DNA from: Nitrospira sp.
GTDB taxonomy: Bacteria; Nitrospirota; Nitrospiria; Nitrospirales; Nitrospiraceae
DNA: 64,000 nucleotides
Reading direction: 5' to 3'
NCBI GenBank assembly: GCA_029194535.1
Contig: JARFXR010000001.1
Span: 1,558,721-1,622,720 of the forward strand
Part shown: positions 8,170-16,509 of the stretch, piece after piece
Numbering within the stretch: position 1 is the stretch's first letter
Layout of the letters: every line of letters begins with the position of its first letter
Translations under genes and position numbers: made by a program
Notes under the pieces: model-generated
What the model was told of the DNA's origin: nothing
The model's database searches: none
What the model saw: only the letters and a program-made list of their open reading frames with translations

Positions 8170-9380
8170 TTAAAGGTGAACGGGCTATATCTGCCTTCTC
8201 GACGCAAGAACGTACACAGGCTCCGTGCCTGCATCTGGATAATAGATTTGATCTGATATTTCTTGCCCTTCACTGTCTCGGTGGATTCCAGCCGTTCCAG
8301 GATTTTGGCCGCATAGCGCGAGCGGGTCTCTTCGTCCAACATCCCGGCCTTAAGGGTGACGGCCTCGCCGAGATTGATGTGCGCGATCACGGTGCGGTCC
8401 ACGACCGGCTGGCGGAATTCTTCAACGAGATCCAGCACCAACGACGGTTTGCCTGGACGATCGACATGCAGGAAGCCGGCAAACGGCTCAAGGCCTGCAT
8501 TGAGTACAGCGCCCCAGATTTGAGAATAGAGAATCCCGTAGCCGTAGTTCAGCAAGCTGTTCACCACGTCCGTCGCGCCGCGATGCTCGCGTCCCATGAA
8601 CTCAGCGCGCTGGCCGATGATCTCCTTCACACCATCCCAGTAGAGACGTCCTGCTGTTCCCTCGTAGCCCATTAATGAATCTCGCACATCGTCAAGATGC
8701 GCGCCCACGATTCGCTCAATGGCTGGATGAAGGTCCGCGATCTGATCTGCGACTCGGTCCACGTGTTCAAACCGGGGCGGGTCAGCTTGCTTCAAATACT
8801 TGCCGAAATAGCGGAGCAGCCGCTCTTGATTGGTCAACTTTCCGGCCACAATCAGCTTGGCGAATTCTATGCCACGCGTGTCTCCCATCGCGGCCAACTG
8901 CTCCCGTCGCGAGATCACCGTGGCAGTGAGCATAGGGGAGGACAGCATCGCATAGGGCTTGCCTCCGTGCGTGAGGAAGCTCAGCCGAATACCGCGCTGA
9001 CACAGCTCTTCGACGACATCGGACGAAAGCGTCACGCCGCGCGACGCCACGACCACCTCGCTCAACCGGAAGAAGGGGAATTCATAGATGACCGTCTTGT
9101 TCTGACGGACCAGCAACCGCTCGCTCTTTTTCGAGAGAAACATGCCGAAGCCGGAGAGCACCACCTGGGATGTGTCGCCGGTCTTCACCATCCGGATGCC
9201 CTCGTCGATCACGCGTTCCTCACCGTCCGGCGGCTCGGTTTCGATCGGCACGACCACCGCTTCCGGCTCGCCGGTGAAGAGATTGATTTGGGCAGGCGGC
9301 AGTTCGCGAATACGCTGAGGCGCTGAGACTTCGGGATGAATGCGGGTGAGGAGATCGGGTTCTGCAGACTGGGCGCTCAT
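8163..9380 (-). CDS. cas1: Cas1 spacer integrase
   Basis: Cas1 catalyses insertion of new spacers at the leader-proximal repeat. The 405-residue product contains the N-terminal beta-domain (residues about 75-150, SRGVTLSSDVVEELCQRGI) and the alpha-helical catalytic domain with GYEGTAGRLYW (Glu), NYGYGILYSQIWGAVLNAG, PFAGFLH (His) and LVLDLVEEFR (Asp). It is longer than a typical 320-340-residue Cas1, because about 70 residues precede the usual start and contain an INLFTGEPEAVVVP segment. Its function is not obvious. A VapBC-like module lies 60 nt upstream. Confidence 0.97.
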   Translation of the reverse strand: MSAQSAEPDLLTRIHPEVSAPQRIRELPPAQINLFTGEPEAVVVPIETEPPDGEERVIDEGIRMVKTGDTSQVVLSGFGMFLSKKSERLLVRQNKTVIYEFPFFRLSEVVVASRGVTLSSDVVEELCQRGIRLSFLTHGGKPYAMLSSPMLTATVISRREQLAAMGDTRGIEFAKLIVAGKLTNQERLLRYFGKYLKQADPPRFEHVDRVADQIADLHPAIERIVGAHLDDVRDSLMGYEGTAGRLYWDGVKEIIGQRAEFMGREHRGATDVVNSLLNYGYGILYSQIWGAVLNAGLEPFAGFLHVDRPGKPSLVLDLVEEFRQPVVDRTVIAHINLGEAVTLKAGMLDEETRSRYAAKILERLESTETVKGKKYQIKSIIQMQARSLCTFLRREGRYSPFTFKW

Positions 9381-9440
9381 AAAACAGTCGCCTCGTTTGG
9401 AGTTGGCATCAAGTGATTGGCCCAGGCCTTTATGCCTCTC

Positions 9441-9887
9441 TCAGCGTTTCGATGACGGCTTAAAGGGATTGATCACAGTAAGCCCTGGGATTCTCCGAAA
9501 ATCACGTTCGTTCTCAGTCACGATAGTGCTGACCCCATGCTCAAGCATGCAGGCTGCGATCAGGGCATCCCAGATAGAAGCTCGGTGGAGCGTCACCAGT
9601 TCAATGGCTTTTAACAGCGTGTCGGCATTGCGGTCGAGCACGTGCCACTGCGATCCGGTAAGGATTCCAGACACAACGGCTTCTGCCTGATCCAGTGCGA
9701 GCGGTTTAACGACCTTGCGCGTCACGACAAAGAAGAACTCAGAGAGGTTCTGTAAGGTTGTAGCTGCTCTCTCACCCTCCCAAATCCGTGTTAACCAGGA
9801 TGACGCCTGTTCATGCTTCCGTTGATCAATAACGGAGTAGGCGTGGACCAGCACATTGGTATCAATGAGGGAGGGTTCACCGTTCAT
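9441..9887 (-). CDS. VapC-like PIN-domain toxin embedded in the cas operon
   Basis: PIN-domain toxins are Mg-dependent ribonucleases that act on RNA. This frame shows the acidic residues expected: Asp in LIDTNVLVHAY, Glu in LQNLSEFFFVV, Asp in SIWDALIAACM, and a final ENERDF. I chose the start at 9887 (MNGEPSLIDTNVLV), which overlaps the antitoxin stop by 11 nt; the longer frame to 9923 adds an unlikely N-terminus. It forms a two-gene operon with the upstream antitoxin. The pair sits between cas3 and cas1 on the same strand, so it probably shares transcription with the cas genes. Its cellular target cannot be told from the sequence. Confidence 0.88.
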   Translation of the reverse strand: MNGEPSLIDTNVLVHAYSVIDQRKHEQASSWLTRIWEGERAATTLQNLSEFFFVVTRKVVKPLALDQAEAVVSGILTGSQWHVLDRNADTLLKAIELVTLHRASIWDALIAACMLEHGVSTIVTENERDFRRIPGLTVINPFKPSSKR

Positions 9888-10092
9888 AGAGCTCTTCCCG
9901 CTTCTTATAGAGCAGTTTCCCAACCCGCGGAGCGTGCCTCATCAAGTCCTTCTGACGCCTTGCGATCTCCTGGTCTTTCGCGGCCTGATCAAGCGGTTTG
10001 ATCTCCACGAGGGCCGGGCATTCATCGGGAAGATCCGGCCTCTCGTCAAGCACGATCGTGTTGCCTTTCACAATTCCCTTATAGGTCTTCAT
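9877..10092 (-). CDS. Putative VapB-type antitoxin (AF2212-like)
   Basis: This 71-residue protein starts MKTYKGIVKGNTIVLDERP and continues LPDECPALVEIKPL, which resembles the small beta-rich AF2212-like antitoxins that pair with PIN toxins. The C-terminal half is a charged helix (about 40-71, KDLMRHAPRVGKLLYKKREEL) likely to bind the toxin. The ATG at 10092 is chosen over the longer frame because the family normally begins at this point. It precedes and overlaps the PIN gene, the usual antitoxin-toxin order. Confidence 0.75.
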   Translation of the reverse strand: MKTYKGIVKGNTIVLDERPDLPDECPALVEIKPLDQAAKDQEIARRQKDLMRHAPRVGKLLYKKREELYER

Positions 10093-10211
10093 GACCTGTT
10101 CTCCCTTCCCTGCCACAGAGCCTGGTACGCATTATCGCCGAAGTATACCGGTCCGTCATCTTATTCCGCTCGACACGAATTCAGCCGCCGCCAGAGTTCC
10201 AAGAGCAGCAG

Positions 10212-10235
10212 CGCCTGCCCGCGCTCGGGCAGGCG
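10212..10235 (-). terminator. 10-bp GC-rich hairpin downstream of cas3
   Basis: A perfect inverted repeat (10212-10221 pairing with 10226-10235, 4-nt loop CGCT) lies about 50 nt beyond the cas3 stop, in the 191-bp gap before the antitoxin gene. It has no U-tract, so it may be a Rho-assisted terminator, an mRNA-stabilising hairpin or a REP-like palindrome. It could weaken read-through from the effector genes into the toxin and adaptation genes. Confidence 0.4.
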
Positions 10236-10283
10236 GGCCGCGCCGGAGAAGGCGAGGCGGGTTGAATTCGCCTTCTTCTCACT

Positions 10284-11963
10284 TCATCTATTACCTGACT
10301 CCCAGAAGCATCGTCGATGCTCTTTGTCTTTCTTGCCCTCGTATCGTTGATGGTACTCGCGTTTCTCTAGCGGAGCAGCCACTCGCCACTCTGAGTAACC
10401 CATTTCATGCCAGAACGGCAGGTCGGTCAGATCCGCAACAGACTCCAACTGGTAACGATTGGCAATGGGAACCCAGTCGTAGGCAAACCGGGTGCCGTGC
10501 CAATTGAACACAGCTTGCGAGTTCGGCGGACGGAAATGAAAGCGTAACTTTCGGACCTCTGGAGGAACCTGCCAGAAGCGGCGCAGCGCTCGCACCTTGT
10601 CCTCGTCCCAGAGGTAGTAGCTGACGTAGTCTTCAGGCCGAAAAGCTAGCTCACCGAACGTCTTTAGCAGGAGTTCACCGAATTCTCCCTTCGTCAGTGT
10701 AGATTTGTTGTTGAGTAGTGAAAAGAGGAGCCCGGGCTCTCGGCCAGTGATCCAGATATGGGCCTGCGATCTCCCGGCTTCGTCAGAGCGCCCAACTCTA
10801 CCGATACGCTGAATGATGGAAGAAACCTCCCAGTTATTCCCCCAGAACTCGGTGTGGACCTCTCGGAATGGTAGGTCAAGACCAACTTCGGCAGCGGACG
10901 TCGCGACAACTAGCCGTGCTTCGTCGTTGTGTGTCTTCTGGATTCCAGTCCATTCAATCAGTCGTGTCCCCGCTGATCGAAGTGCCTCCGCCGTTTCGTG
11001 GACGGCAATCACCGAATGATAAAAGTAAATCACGCGATGCTGCGGCGACCTGTCGACAATCCGAATATCGTCACGGTGTAGGTACAGCTCAATTGGATGC
11101 GAGGCGATCCTCTCCTCTGCCGGCGATGCTGCCGTGGATCCGCCTGGATCGAAAGTATCTGCGTCGGAGAAATAATCGGATCTGCCAGTCGCTGACAGGC
11201 AGAGCCATCTCACCGTCCCCAGCTTCTCCAGCGCTCCTGACAAGTTCAGATAGGTGTACGGATCGTAGAAATGGTACTCGTCAATTACGACTTGGTGCTC
11301 AGCGAGCTTTAGTTCGAGTTCGTCTCGCCAACGAGTGTTGTAGAAGTTTCCTGTGACGGAGTAACAGCGTTGCGCGACATAGCCCAGGAGGTCTGGCGAG
11401 CAAAGAATGATGTGGTCGCGCTGATTGAGGACGTCCAGGACCGCGAGAAGAAAGGTTCCCTTCCGGCGCCCAAGCTCAACAATGTTCTCCTCTGAGAACA
11501 AGTGCTGCAGACCTTCGCCAGTAAGCACCGTCACGTAGAGGTCTCGCCCGCGAAGATGCTGGGGAAGCTTGAAGACATACGTCGGGGCTCCTCGCCTCAC
11601 CACTTGCTCGAAGCTCGCTGTATCACGAACGAAGCACCGCTGAATGGGATCAATCGCTCCCACCGCGACGCACTTTGCGCCGACCCACTCGACCAAGGCG
11701 CGAACAACGGAACGCTCGAACTGATCGCGCGACAACAGATTCGTTGGGTAAGTCAGGATCGTTCTGACCAGTGTGTCTGGTCGTTCGAACGTGTCTCGAA
11801 GAGCAAAGAGTACGGCGCCGAGAGTCTTGCCACCGGCGGTTGGGACATGTACCTTCAGCTTTTGGAAGCCTGCCTCATGCAGAAGGAAGTGTTGGTGCGC
11901 ATAGATAGGACGCAAGAGCCGTTTGTCACGAAAAACCGGCAGTCGCTCCGCAGCTAGTTCCAC
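10284..11963 (-). CDS. cas3: Cas3 helicase of type I-D (Cas3')
   Basis: This 559-residue protein is a superfamily 2 helicase without a fused HD nuclease, as in type I-D where the HD domain sits on Cas10d. Walker A is HVPTAGGKT (residues about 39-47), motif II is DEYH at 228-231, motif III is LSATG at 256-260, and the C-terminal motif VI is SIIQRIGRVGRSDE. It unwinds target DNA after interference-complex binding. The start overlaps csc1 by 10 nt, so it is translationally coupled to the Cascade genes. Confidence 0.93.
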   Translation of the reverse strand: MELAAERLPVFRDKRLLRPIYAHQHFLLHEAGFQKLKVHVPTAGGKTLGAVLFALRDTFERPDTLVRTILTYPTNLLSRDQFERSVVRALVEWVGAKCVAVGAIDPIQRCFVRDTASFEQVVRRGAPTYVFKLPQHLRGRDLYVTVLTGEGLQHLFSEENIVELGRRKGTFLLAVLDVLNQRDHIILCSPDLLGYVAQRCYSVTGNFYNTRWRDELELKLAEHQVVIDEYHFYDPYTYLNLSGALEKLGTVRWLCLSATGRSDYFSDADTFDPGGSTAASPAEERIASHPIELYLHRDDIRIVDRSPQHRVIYFYHSVIAVHETAEALRSAGTRLIEWTGIQKTHNDEARLVVATSAAEVGLDLPFREVHTEFWGNNWEVSSIIQRIGRVGRSDEAGRSQAHIWITGREPGLLFSLLNNKSTLTKGEFGELLLKTFGELAFRPEDYVSYYLWDEDKVRALRRFWQVPPEVRKLRFHFRPPNSQAVFNWHGTRFAYDWVPIANRYQLESVADLTDLPFWHEMGYSEWRVAAPLEKREYHQRYEGKKDKEHRRCFWESGNR

Positions 11964-12604
11964 TGATGCGCTTCCTCAATGTTCGGAACAACAACTTTCA
12001 TGCGGTCAGCCACCAGGACTTTCGAGAAGATGCCGGAAAGGTAGTAGAGCGGTGATGGTTTCATTGGTACCTTCCGCGCATAGGTCACCGACGATATCTC
12101 CTCGTAGTCGATTGGGTTCACCACGTGACCCGGCCGCACCAGGATCCGGCCATGCGACCGAAACGGAATCTCAGCGGCCTTCCAAGCGACGGATGGATCT
12201 GGCGGCAACAGCGCACAGGGGGTTCGCTTCTTGCCGAAGTGGATGATCTCTGGTGGCTCAAAATCGTCTCGAGACAGGATATAGAACTCGAAGGTAGAGC
12301 CGGGAATGTAGTACTCGATTTCCATCAGTCCCATCTTGCCGGCCCCAGTGTCTTCCGGAACCGGGTTCCGCTTGTAGATGCGTCGCTCGGCAATCAGCGG
12401 AATCGCAGGGGTGCAATAGAACCTCATGCCGCGCAAATCACAAATGTGATCGGGCTCGACCCTCGGCGTCGGTCTGATATCATTCACCGCGAACATCAAC
12501 GCCCAGTTGTGAAGGACGTCCGAGACGCGGGTAACCTTTAGATACTCGGAGGCATAGAAATGAAGATATCCCTTCGCCTCCAGTTTCGCGCGGAAAAGCC
12601 TCAT
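11954..12604 (-). CDS. csc1: Csc1 (Cas5d-type subunit of I-D Cascade)
   Basis: Csc1 is the Cas5-family RAMP that caps the 5' handle of crRNA in type I-D. The 216-residue product begins MRLFRAKLEAKGYLHFYAS and contains SDVLHNWALMFAVND, the region typical of Csc1, then a beta-rich body. Position supports the call: it lies between csc2 (4-nt overlap) and cas3 (10-nt overlap). The sequence alone is divergent, so the family assignment leans partly on context. Confidence 0.88.
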   Translation of the reverse strand: MRLFRAKLEAKGYLHFYASEYLKVTRVSDVLHNWALMFAVNDIRPTPRVEPDHICDLRGMRFYCTPAIPLIAERRIYKRNPVPEDTGAGKMGLMEIEYYIPGSTFEFYILSRDDFEPPEIIHFGKKRTPCALLPPDPSVAWKAAEIPFRSHGRILVRPGHVVNPIDYEEISSVTYARKVPMKPSPLYYLSGIFSKVLVADRMKVVVPNIEEAHQWN

Positions 12605-13734
12605 GCGGCCGCCTCTTCGTCCTCTTCCTGTTCTCCACCGACCACAGACTCAATTAACCGGGCCATCCCATACTCCGTACTCAGGAACCTTGCAATTTTG
12701 TCATCAGGCGGCTCTTCCTTTTTCGGCCCGTCCAGGGCTTTTAGGAGAGTATTTGCCGCATTCTTCAGATCTTGTGATGTTTTCACTTCCTCACAGATTT
12801 GTGTGCGTCTTGTCGCTACGTCCCACTTCTTCCACTCCAGGTCCTTGTTGCTAGCATCTTTGATTTTCTTCTTCAGAAGCTCGGGTGCTAACCGTCTCGA
12901 CACCTCCTCGAAATAGTCTGGGATGGAGAGATCGACCAGGTTCCTACGTCTAGCAAGTTCGCTTACCTCTGCCGATTGAGCGAGTTTGCGAATCAACTCA
13001 TCTACCTCGGTGTCGGTGCAGGTGATGGTGGTCAAGGTTAGACCATTTTCCCTGATGTGATCTTGAATCTTGTCTTTAGATTTGAGACGGGCTAAGTCAA
13101 TCGCCGCGATGCGCAGGCGTGTATCTTCGACTACTCCCAAAATCGAATTGTGCACCTCGCCATAGATCCTCGTGTTTGCACCGTACCGGTCGCTATGCTC
13201 GATCCCCCAAATCAGAAGCTTCACCCATTTGTCGTCGTTCGCCTCTACCGTCACGACATCGATAAAGTCACGCGGTTCGATGATCTGATTAGTAAAGAGC
13301 GATGTGCCCGTCTGACCGGTTCGTTCATCCACGGCGTTGGATGTGACGTCTCGAATGCCGCCGCCCACGAACGGAAAGGCTGCGGTGTAAAAAGCTCGAC
13401 GCATTTCGATGGCGTTCTTCTGGCCGCTACCGCCACCTTTCTTTGGGGCATAGGTTCCACCAAACAAGGCGCATGCCGGACAAGACATACACAGGCCAGA
13501 GATTCCTGCATCTCCGCCCTTTTTCGCCGTGGTTAGCCAGCAGCGGACACTCAGGACCTCTCGCACCTTGCGCATGATCGTTCGGCGTTCGACTGCCTTA
13601 AGTTTCTCGCCGAAGATGATTGGCCGCTCGTCATCATCCCCAAACTCATACGTGTTCGTCTCGTCACGCGACTCCGTCACGAATTGCCCAAACCCTTTCA
13701 GGCTTCTGAGAACAACCACCTGATACTTTTTCAT
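12601..13734 (-). CDS. csc2: Csc2 (Cas7 backbone subunit of I-D Cascade)
   Basis: Csc2 is the Cas7-family RAMP that polymerises along the crRNA spacer. The 377-residue product shows RTIMRKVREVLSVRCWLTT, a Zn-binding-like segment ISGLCMSCPACALFGG (three Cys), and SDRYGANTRIYGEVHNSILGV, all consistent with Csc2. The C-terminal tail is acidic (GGEQEEDEEAAA). It overlaps cas10d upstream and csc1 downstream by 4 nt each, indicating one co-translated effector block. Confidence 0.94.
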   Translation of the reverse strand: MKKYQVVVLRSLKGFGQFVTESRDETNTYEFGDDDERPIIFGEKLKAVERRTIMRKVREVLSVRCWLTTAKKGGDAGISGLCMSCPACALFGGTYAPKKGGGSGQKNAIEMRRAFYTAAFPFVGGGIRDVTSNAVDERTGQTGTSLFTNQIIEPRDFIDVVTVEANDDKWVKLLIWGIEHSDRYGANTRIYGEVHNSILGVVEDTRLRIAAIDLARLKSKDKIQDHIRENGLTLTTITCTDTEVDELIRKLAQSAEVSELARRRNLVDLSIPDYFEEVSRRLAPELLKKKIKDASNKDLEWKKWDVATRRTQICEEVKTSQDLKNAANTLLKALDGPKKEEPPDDKIARFLSTEYGMARLIESVVGGEQEEDEEAAA

Positions 13735-14165
13735 TGTCCCCCTCCTTGCTGACTAGCGTCCGCACGTATGGTCTGGGCCACTTCTGCATTCGGTGTTTGC
13801 GGGTTGGTCTCTGGCTTGCTGAAATAGGCAAGTGTATAGATCATTGCGCGGACAACCTCTGTGCGGCGGTATGTCTGGTCTTTGTACCGCAGCAGTTTTT
13901 CCGCTGCCTTCTTCAACGCCGCCTCCTCTTTTGGCTGGTTCTCACGCGACCGCCATTTGCCATCTCGTGTCGAGATGGCAAGATGCAGTCCTTTTGCCAC
14001 CATTGCATCAACGAGGCTTGCATCGTCCTCTTTACCCTTCAGTCGCCGCAGGGTTTCGTTCATTCCACGGATGACCTTGCCCGCACCATCTTCGCGATCT
14101 CTCCCGCTTATCCAGATGTCGGCCAGGAACGTAAGCCCCGTCTTTTCCGCAATTTCTTGTACCAT
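13731..14165 (-). CDS. cas11d: Probable Cas11d small subunit, internal translation product of cas10d
   Basis: Inside cas10d an in-frame ATG at 14163-14165 is preceded by GGAGG with an 8-nt spacer (the minus strand reads CGGAGGTTGAGCGA then ATG). This would give a 144-residue protein starting MVQEIAEKTGLTFLADIW and sharing the cas10d stop. Published work on type I-D systems shows that the small subunit Cas11d is made by independent translation from within cas10d. The size and the helical, charged composition here fit that role. Expression is an inference from the ribosome-binding site and the family precedent. Confidence 0.72.
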   Translation of the reverse strand: MVQEIAEKTGLTFLADIWISGRDREDGAGKVIRGMNETLRRLKGKEDDASLVDAMVAKGLHLAISTRDGKWRSRENQPKEEAALKKAAEKLLRYKDQTYRRTEVVRAMIYTLAYFSKPETNPQTPNAEVAQTIRADASQQGGGQ

Positions 14166-16187
14166 TCGCTCAACCTCCGGTTTTGATTCCCGCGTAACGC
14201 GAATTGAACCGTCCGCAAGGAGAGTTCCGAACGCGTAAGGGCTCTGCTGCAGGACTCTGATCGTGCTCGTGTATGGCCGCTTGGAGCTTAGGAGCCGCAA
14301 TGCTCGCCTGAGAATAGGCCATGCTTCAGTGCCAACGCTGATGCTTCCACACGTGAGGAGACTTCGAGAGTTGGTGGGTGTCGTGACTATCACTGCACCC
14401 TTGAGCCCGTAGCGATAGAGCCGATCCAGAATCTGCTCTTCCCCCCGGTTGGGATCAGCCGTCAGCTCTTGCAGCAGCGTTTCCCGGTCGCGTCCTTTTA
14501 AGGAGAGCACGGCTATGTGAGGGTACACTCCACTTCCCAATATCGTGCCCGGCGCACCAAGTTCGACGAGAGGACTTCCTGAATCAGGTTGAAGAATTTC
14601 CCCCCAGTCAAGTCGTGCGAAAAGGTGATGCGGCATTACGCACACGTGATACAGGTGGCGCTTGCCTTCGGCGTCCACTGAAATGAGATCCCACCATTTC
14701 GCACACCAATCGCAGAAGGATACACCGCGCCTTGCCATACCCTCCTTTTTGATCAAGCGCATATGGGTCGTGTAAAAGACCTCCACGGTTCCTCCCAGCG
14801 GTGAGTTCTGCGGGAACGCCGCTGCGGTCACGTTTCCCTGTGCAAACTGATGGCACGCGGGGCACACGTCCAGCGGTTCCTTCCTCTTGTATCGCTCGTA
14901 ATCAGCAAGCGCGTCCGCCTTAGGGTCTAACGGGGACTGCAGTGGGTATGTGGCGGTGTCGGGTACGAGAAGAGTCCGCACATCATACCGAAGCGATCGG
15001 GCGTCAGCGCCGGGATTATCCGATCGGGACGCCCCTAACATTTTTTGCACGGAGGACTGTAAAGCCTGGAGGATCTCATCCAATGTCCGTTCATAGGTGG
15101 CTGGTGGCTTCAAGAACCCAAAGACCTTCAGGGACTCCACTGTAACCCTGCCATGGCGTCCACCTGCCATAAGGCAAGCCCGGTGCCGTTCCTTCTCAGG
15201 GATGTTACACAAGTCCAGGATGGTGTTGTACGTGATTCCACAGACACGGCCATAGAGGTACACCTCCTCCCGTTCGTCAGACCACTGTGCAGGATTCTTC
15301 TCGGCCACCTTGCGCTTGCGAGCACAGTAACTGTTGGCAATGGAAGTGGCCTGTTCGACGAACTTGGCTGGATCCGATGCCAGCTTCAGAAAGCTGCACT
15401 CATCTGTGTAGATTCGTGCGTTGCCGTCATCGTATCGAAGGACCCCTTTACTGCCGCCGAGCTGCTCATTAAGAAATGCGTTCGCCTCATCGAGCGACGG
15501 CAATGTGGCATCGACCTCTGCGAGGTATAGAGTTGAGGTTGCCGAGTAGAGCAGCGGCCAGATCCTTCCGGTTTCTGCGAAGATGTAGTCGAAGGCTCCG
15601 ATGGCGAGCGCCGACATCGGATGATCGATGAGTTCAACGGTGAACAGGCGGTAGCGAACTGTATCGATGATTGCGTTGAGGGTTCGGATTAGGCCTTCGG
15701 AAATCCGCGTCTGTGAGATCGCACGATCACATTCGCTGACCACATCCTTCATCCGGTTTCGTGCTGGAGTTGAAGCGGCCCGACCGGAACCGTGGTGGTG
15801 TTCAATAATGAAGAGAATGTCGTCAATATCAGCGGAGGTGAGAAGATCCCGCGAGTACCTCTGGATTCCGCTGCCAACAATGGCGTTCAGTTCCCCATAC
15901 TTCACATCCTCAAGCGTCACCTTGTGTGGCCCTCGCAGAGACTTCTGCCAGTTTGCAGAAGTCTTCCCGTAGTCATGAAGAAGCGCTGCCCAGCGCATCA
16001 GTTCCTTGTCCGACTCAGAGTACACCTGCATAAACGGCAGCACACCATCGACGAGCGCGTACGCGCTGAAGCTGTGGATGAAAAGACTCTCGTTCCAGGA
16101 CTTCGCATGGTACAGGTGGAAGCCACATTCGCGCAGAACTTGAAGGGCACGTTGCCGCGTCAGGCCTGTGTGGTTCCCGTGCGTCAT
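13731..16187 (-). CDS. cas10d: Cas10d (Csc3) large subunit with HD nuclease domain
   Basis: Cas10d is the large subunit of type I-D Cascade and carries the HD nuclease that other type I systems place on Cas3. The N-terminal HD domain is visible: FIHSF (His38), LLHDYGK (His71, Asp72) and IIEHHHG. A Zn-binding pair follows in the middle, VCPACHQF and FCDWCAKWW. The C-terminal quarter is helical and contains the Cas11d internal start. I chose ATG 16187 (818 residues), preceded by GGGG; a longer frame to 16256 adds 23 residues that overlap the cas6-tail remnant. That remnant's stop codon lies one base before this ATG (TAGCATG). Confidence 0.93.
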   Translation of the reverse strand: MTHGNHTGLTRQRALQVLRECGFHLYHAKSWNESLFIHSFSAYALVDGVLPFMQVYSESDKELMRWAALLHDYGKTSANWQKSLRGPHKVTLEDVKYGELNAIVGSGIQRYSRDLLTSADIDDILFIIEHHHGSGRAASTPARNRMKDVVSECDRAISQTRISEGLIRTLNAIIDTVRYRLFTVELIDHPMSALAIGAFDYIFAETGRIWPLLYSATSTLYLAEVDATLPSLDEANAFLNEQLGGSKGVLRYDDGNARIYTDECSFLKLASDPAKFVEQATSIANSYCARKRKVAEKNPAQWSDEREEVYLYGRVCGITYNTILDLCNIPEKERHRACLMAGGRHGRVTVESLKVFGFLKPPATYERTLDEILQALQSSVQKMLGASRSDNPGADARSLRYDVRTLLVPDTATYPLQSPLDPKADALADYERYKRKEPLDVCPACHQFAQGNVTAAAFPQNSPLGGTVEVFYTTHMRLIKKEGMARRGVSFCDWCAKWWDLISVDAEGKRHLYHVCVMPHHLFARLDWGEILQPDSGSPLVELGAPGTILGSGVYPHIAVLSLKGRDRETLLQELTADPNRGEEQILDRLYRYGLKGAVIVTTPTNSRSLLTCGSISVGTEAWPILRRALRLLSSKRPYTSTIRVLQQSPYAFGTLLADGSIRVTRESKPEVERMVQEIAEKTGLTFLADIWISGRDREDGAGKVIRGMNETLRRLKGKEDDASLVDAMVAKGLHLAISTRDGKWRSRENQPKEEAALKKAAEKLLRYKDQTYRRTEVVRAMIYTLAYFSKPETNPQTPNAEVAQTIRADASQQGGGQ

Positions 16188-16188
16188 G

Positions 16189-16500
16189 CTAACCCCAGCT
16201 ACTCGAACAGGCTCTACTCGTAGTCCCACTCTTTGGTGGGCTTGCTTTCCGGACACGTATCTGCATCCACACTGCGGTCCTTTCCATAACTCCTGATCGG
16301 TCCATTAACCGTACAACCTCATACTGCCCGTTTCCCCACACGGCATACTTCCCCACATGCGTGTACTGCCCCAGGATCAGGAGCGGCAGAAATTCTTCGA
16401 GGTCCCCTTGATACGTCGCCTCGCCGATGAAGCCGCCCATCTCGTGGGCAAGGCTGGTTTTCCATGACCGGGCCTTCGCTAGACTCCCTTCGCCCAGCAC
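16189..16500 (-). pseudogene. cas6 3'-end remnant A, directly upstream of cas10d
   Basis: The segment 16316-16471 matches the 3' end of the intact cas6 (18448-18603) without gaps, with about 10 differences in 156 bp by eye. It encodes MGGFIGEATYQGDLEEFL and HVGKYAVWGNGQYE in frame. The reading frame is open and continues about 30 codons past the point where the intact cas6 stops, ending in TAG one base before the cas10d ATG. It is probably what remains of the ancestral cas6 terminus after toxin-antitoxin genes were inserted upstream. It might be translated and so couple translation into cas10d; this is not shown. Confidence 0.85.
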
Positions 16501-16509
16501 TTATGCCGG

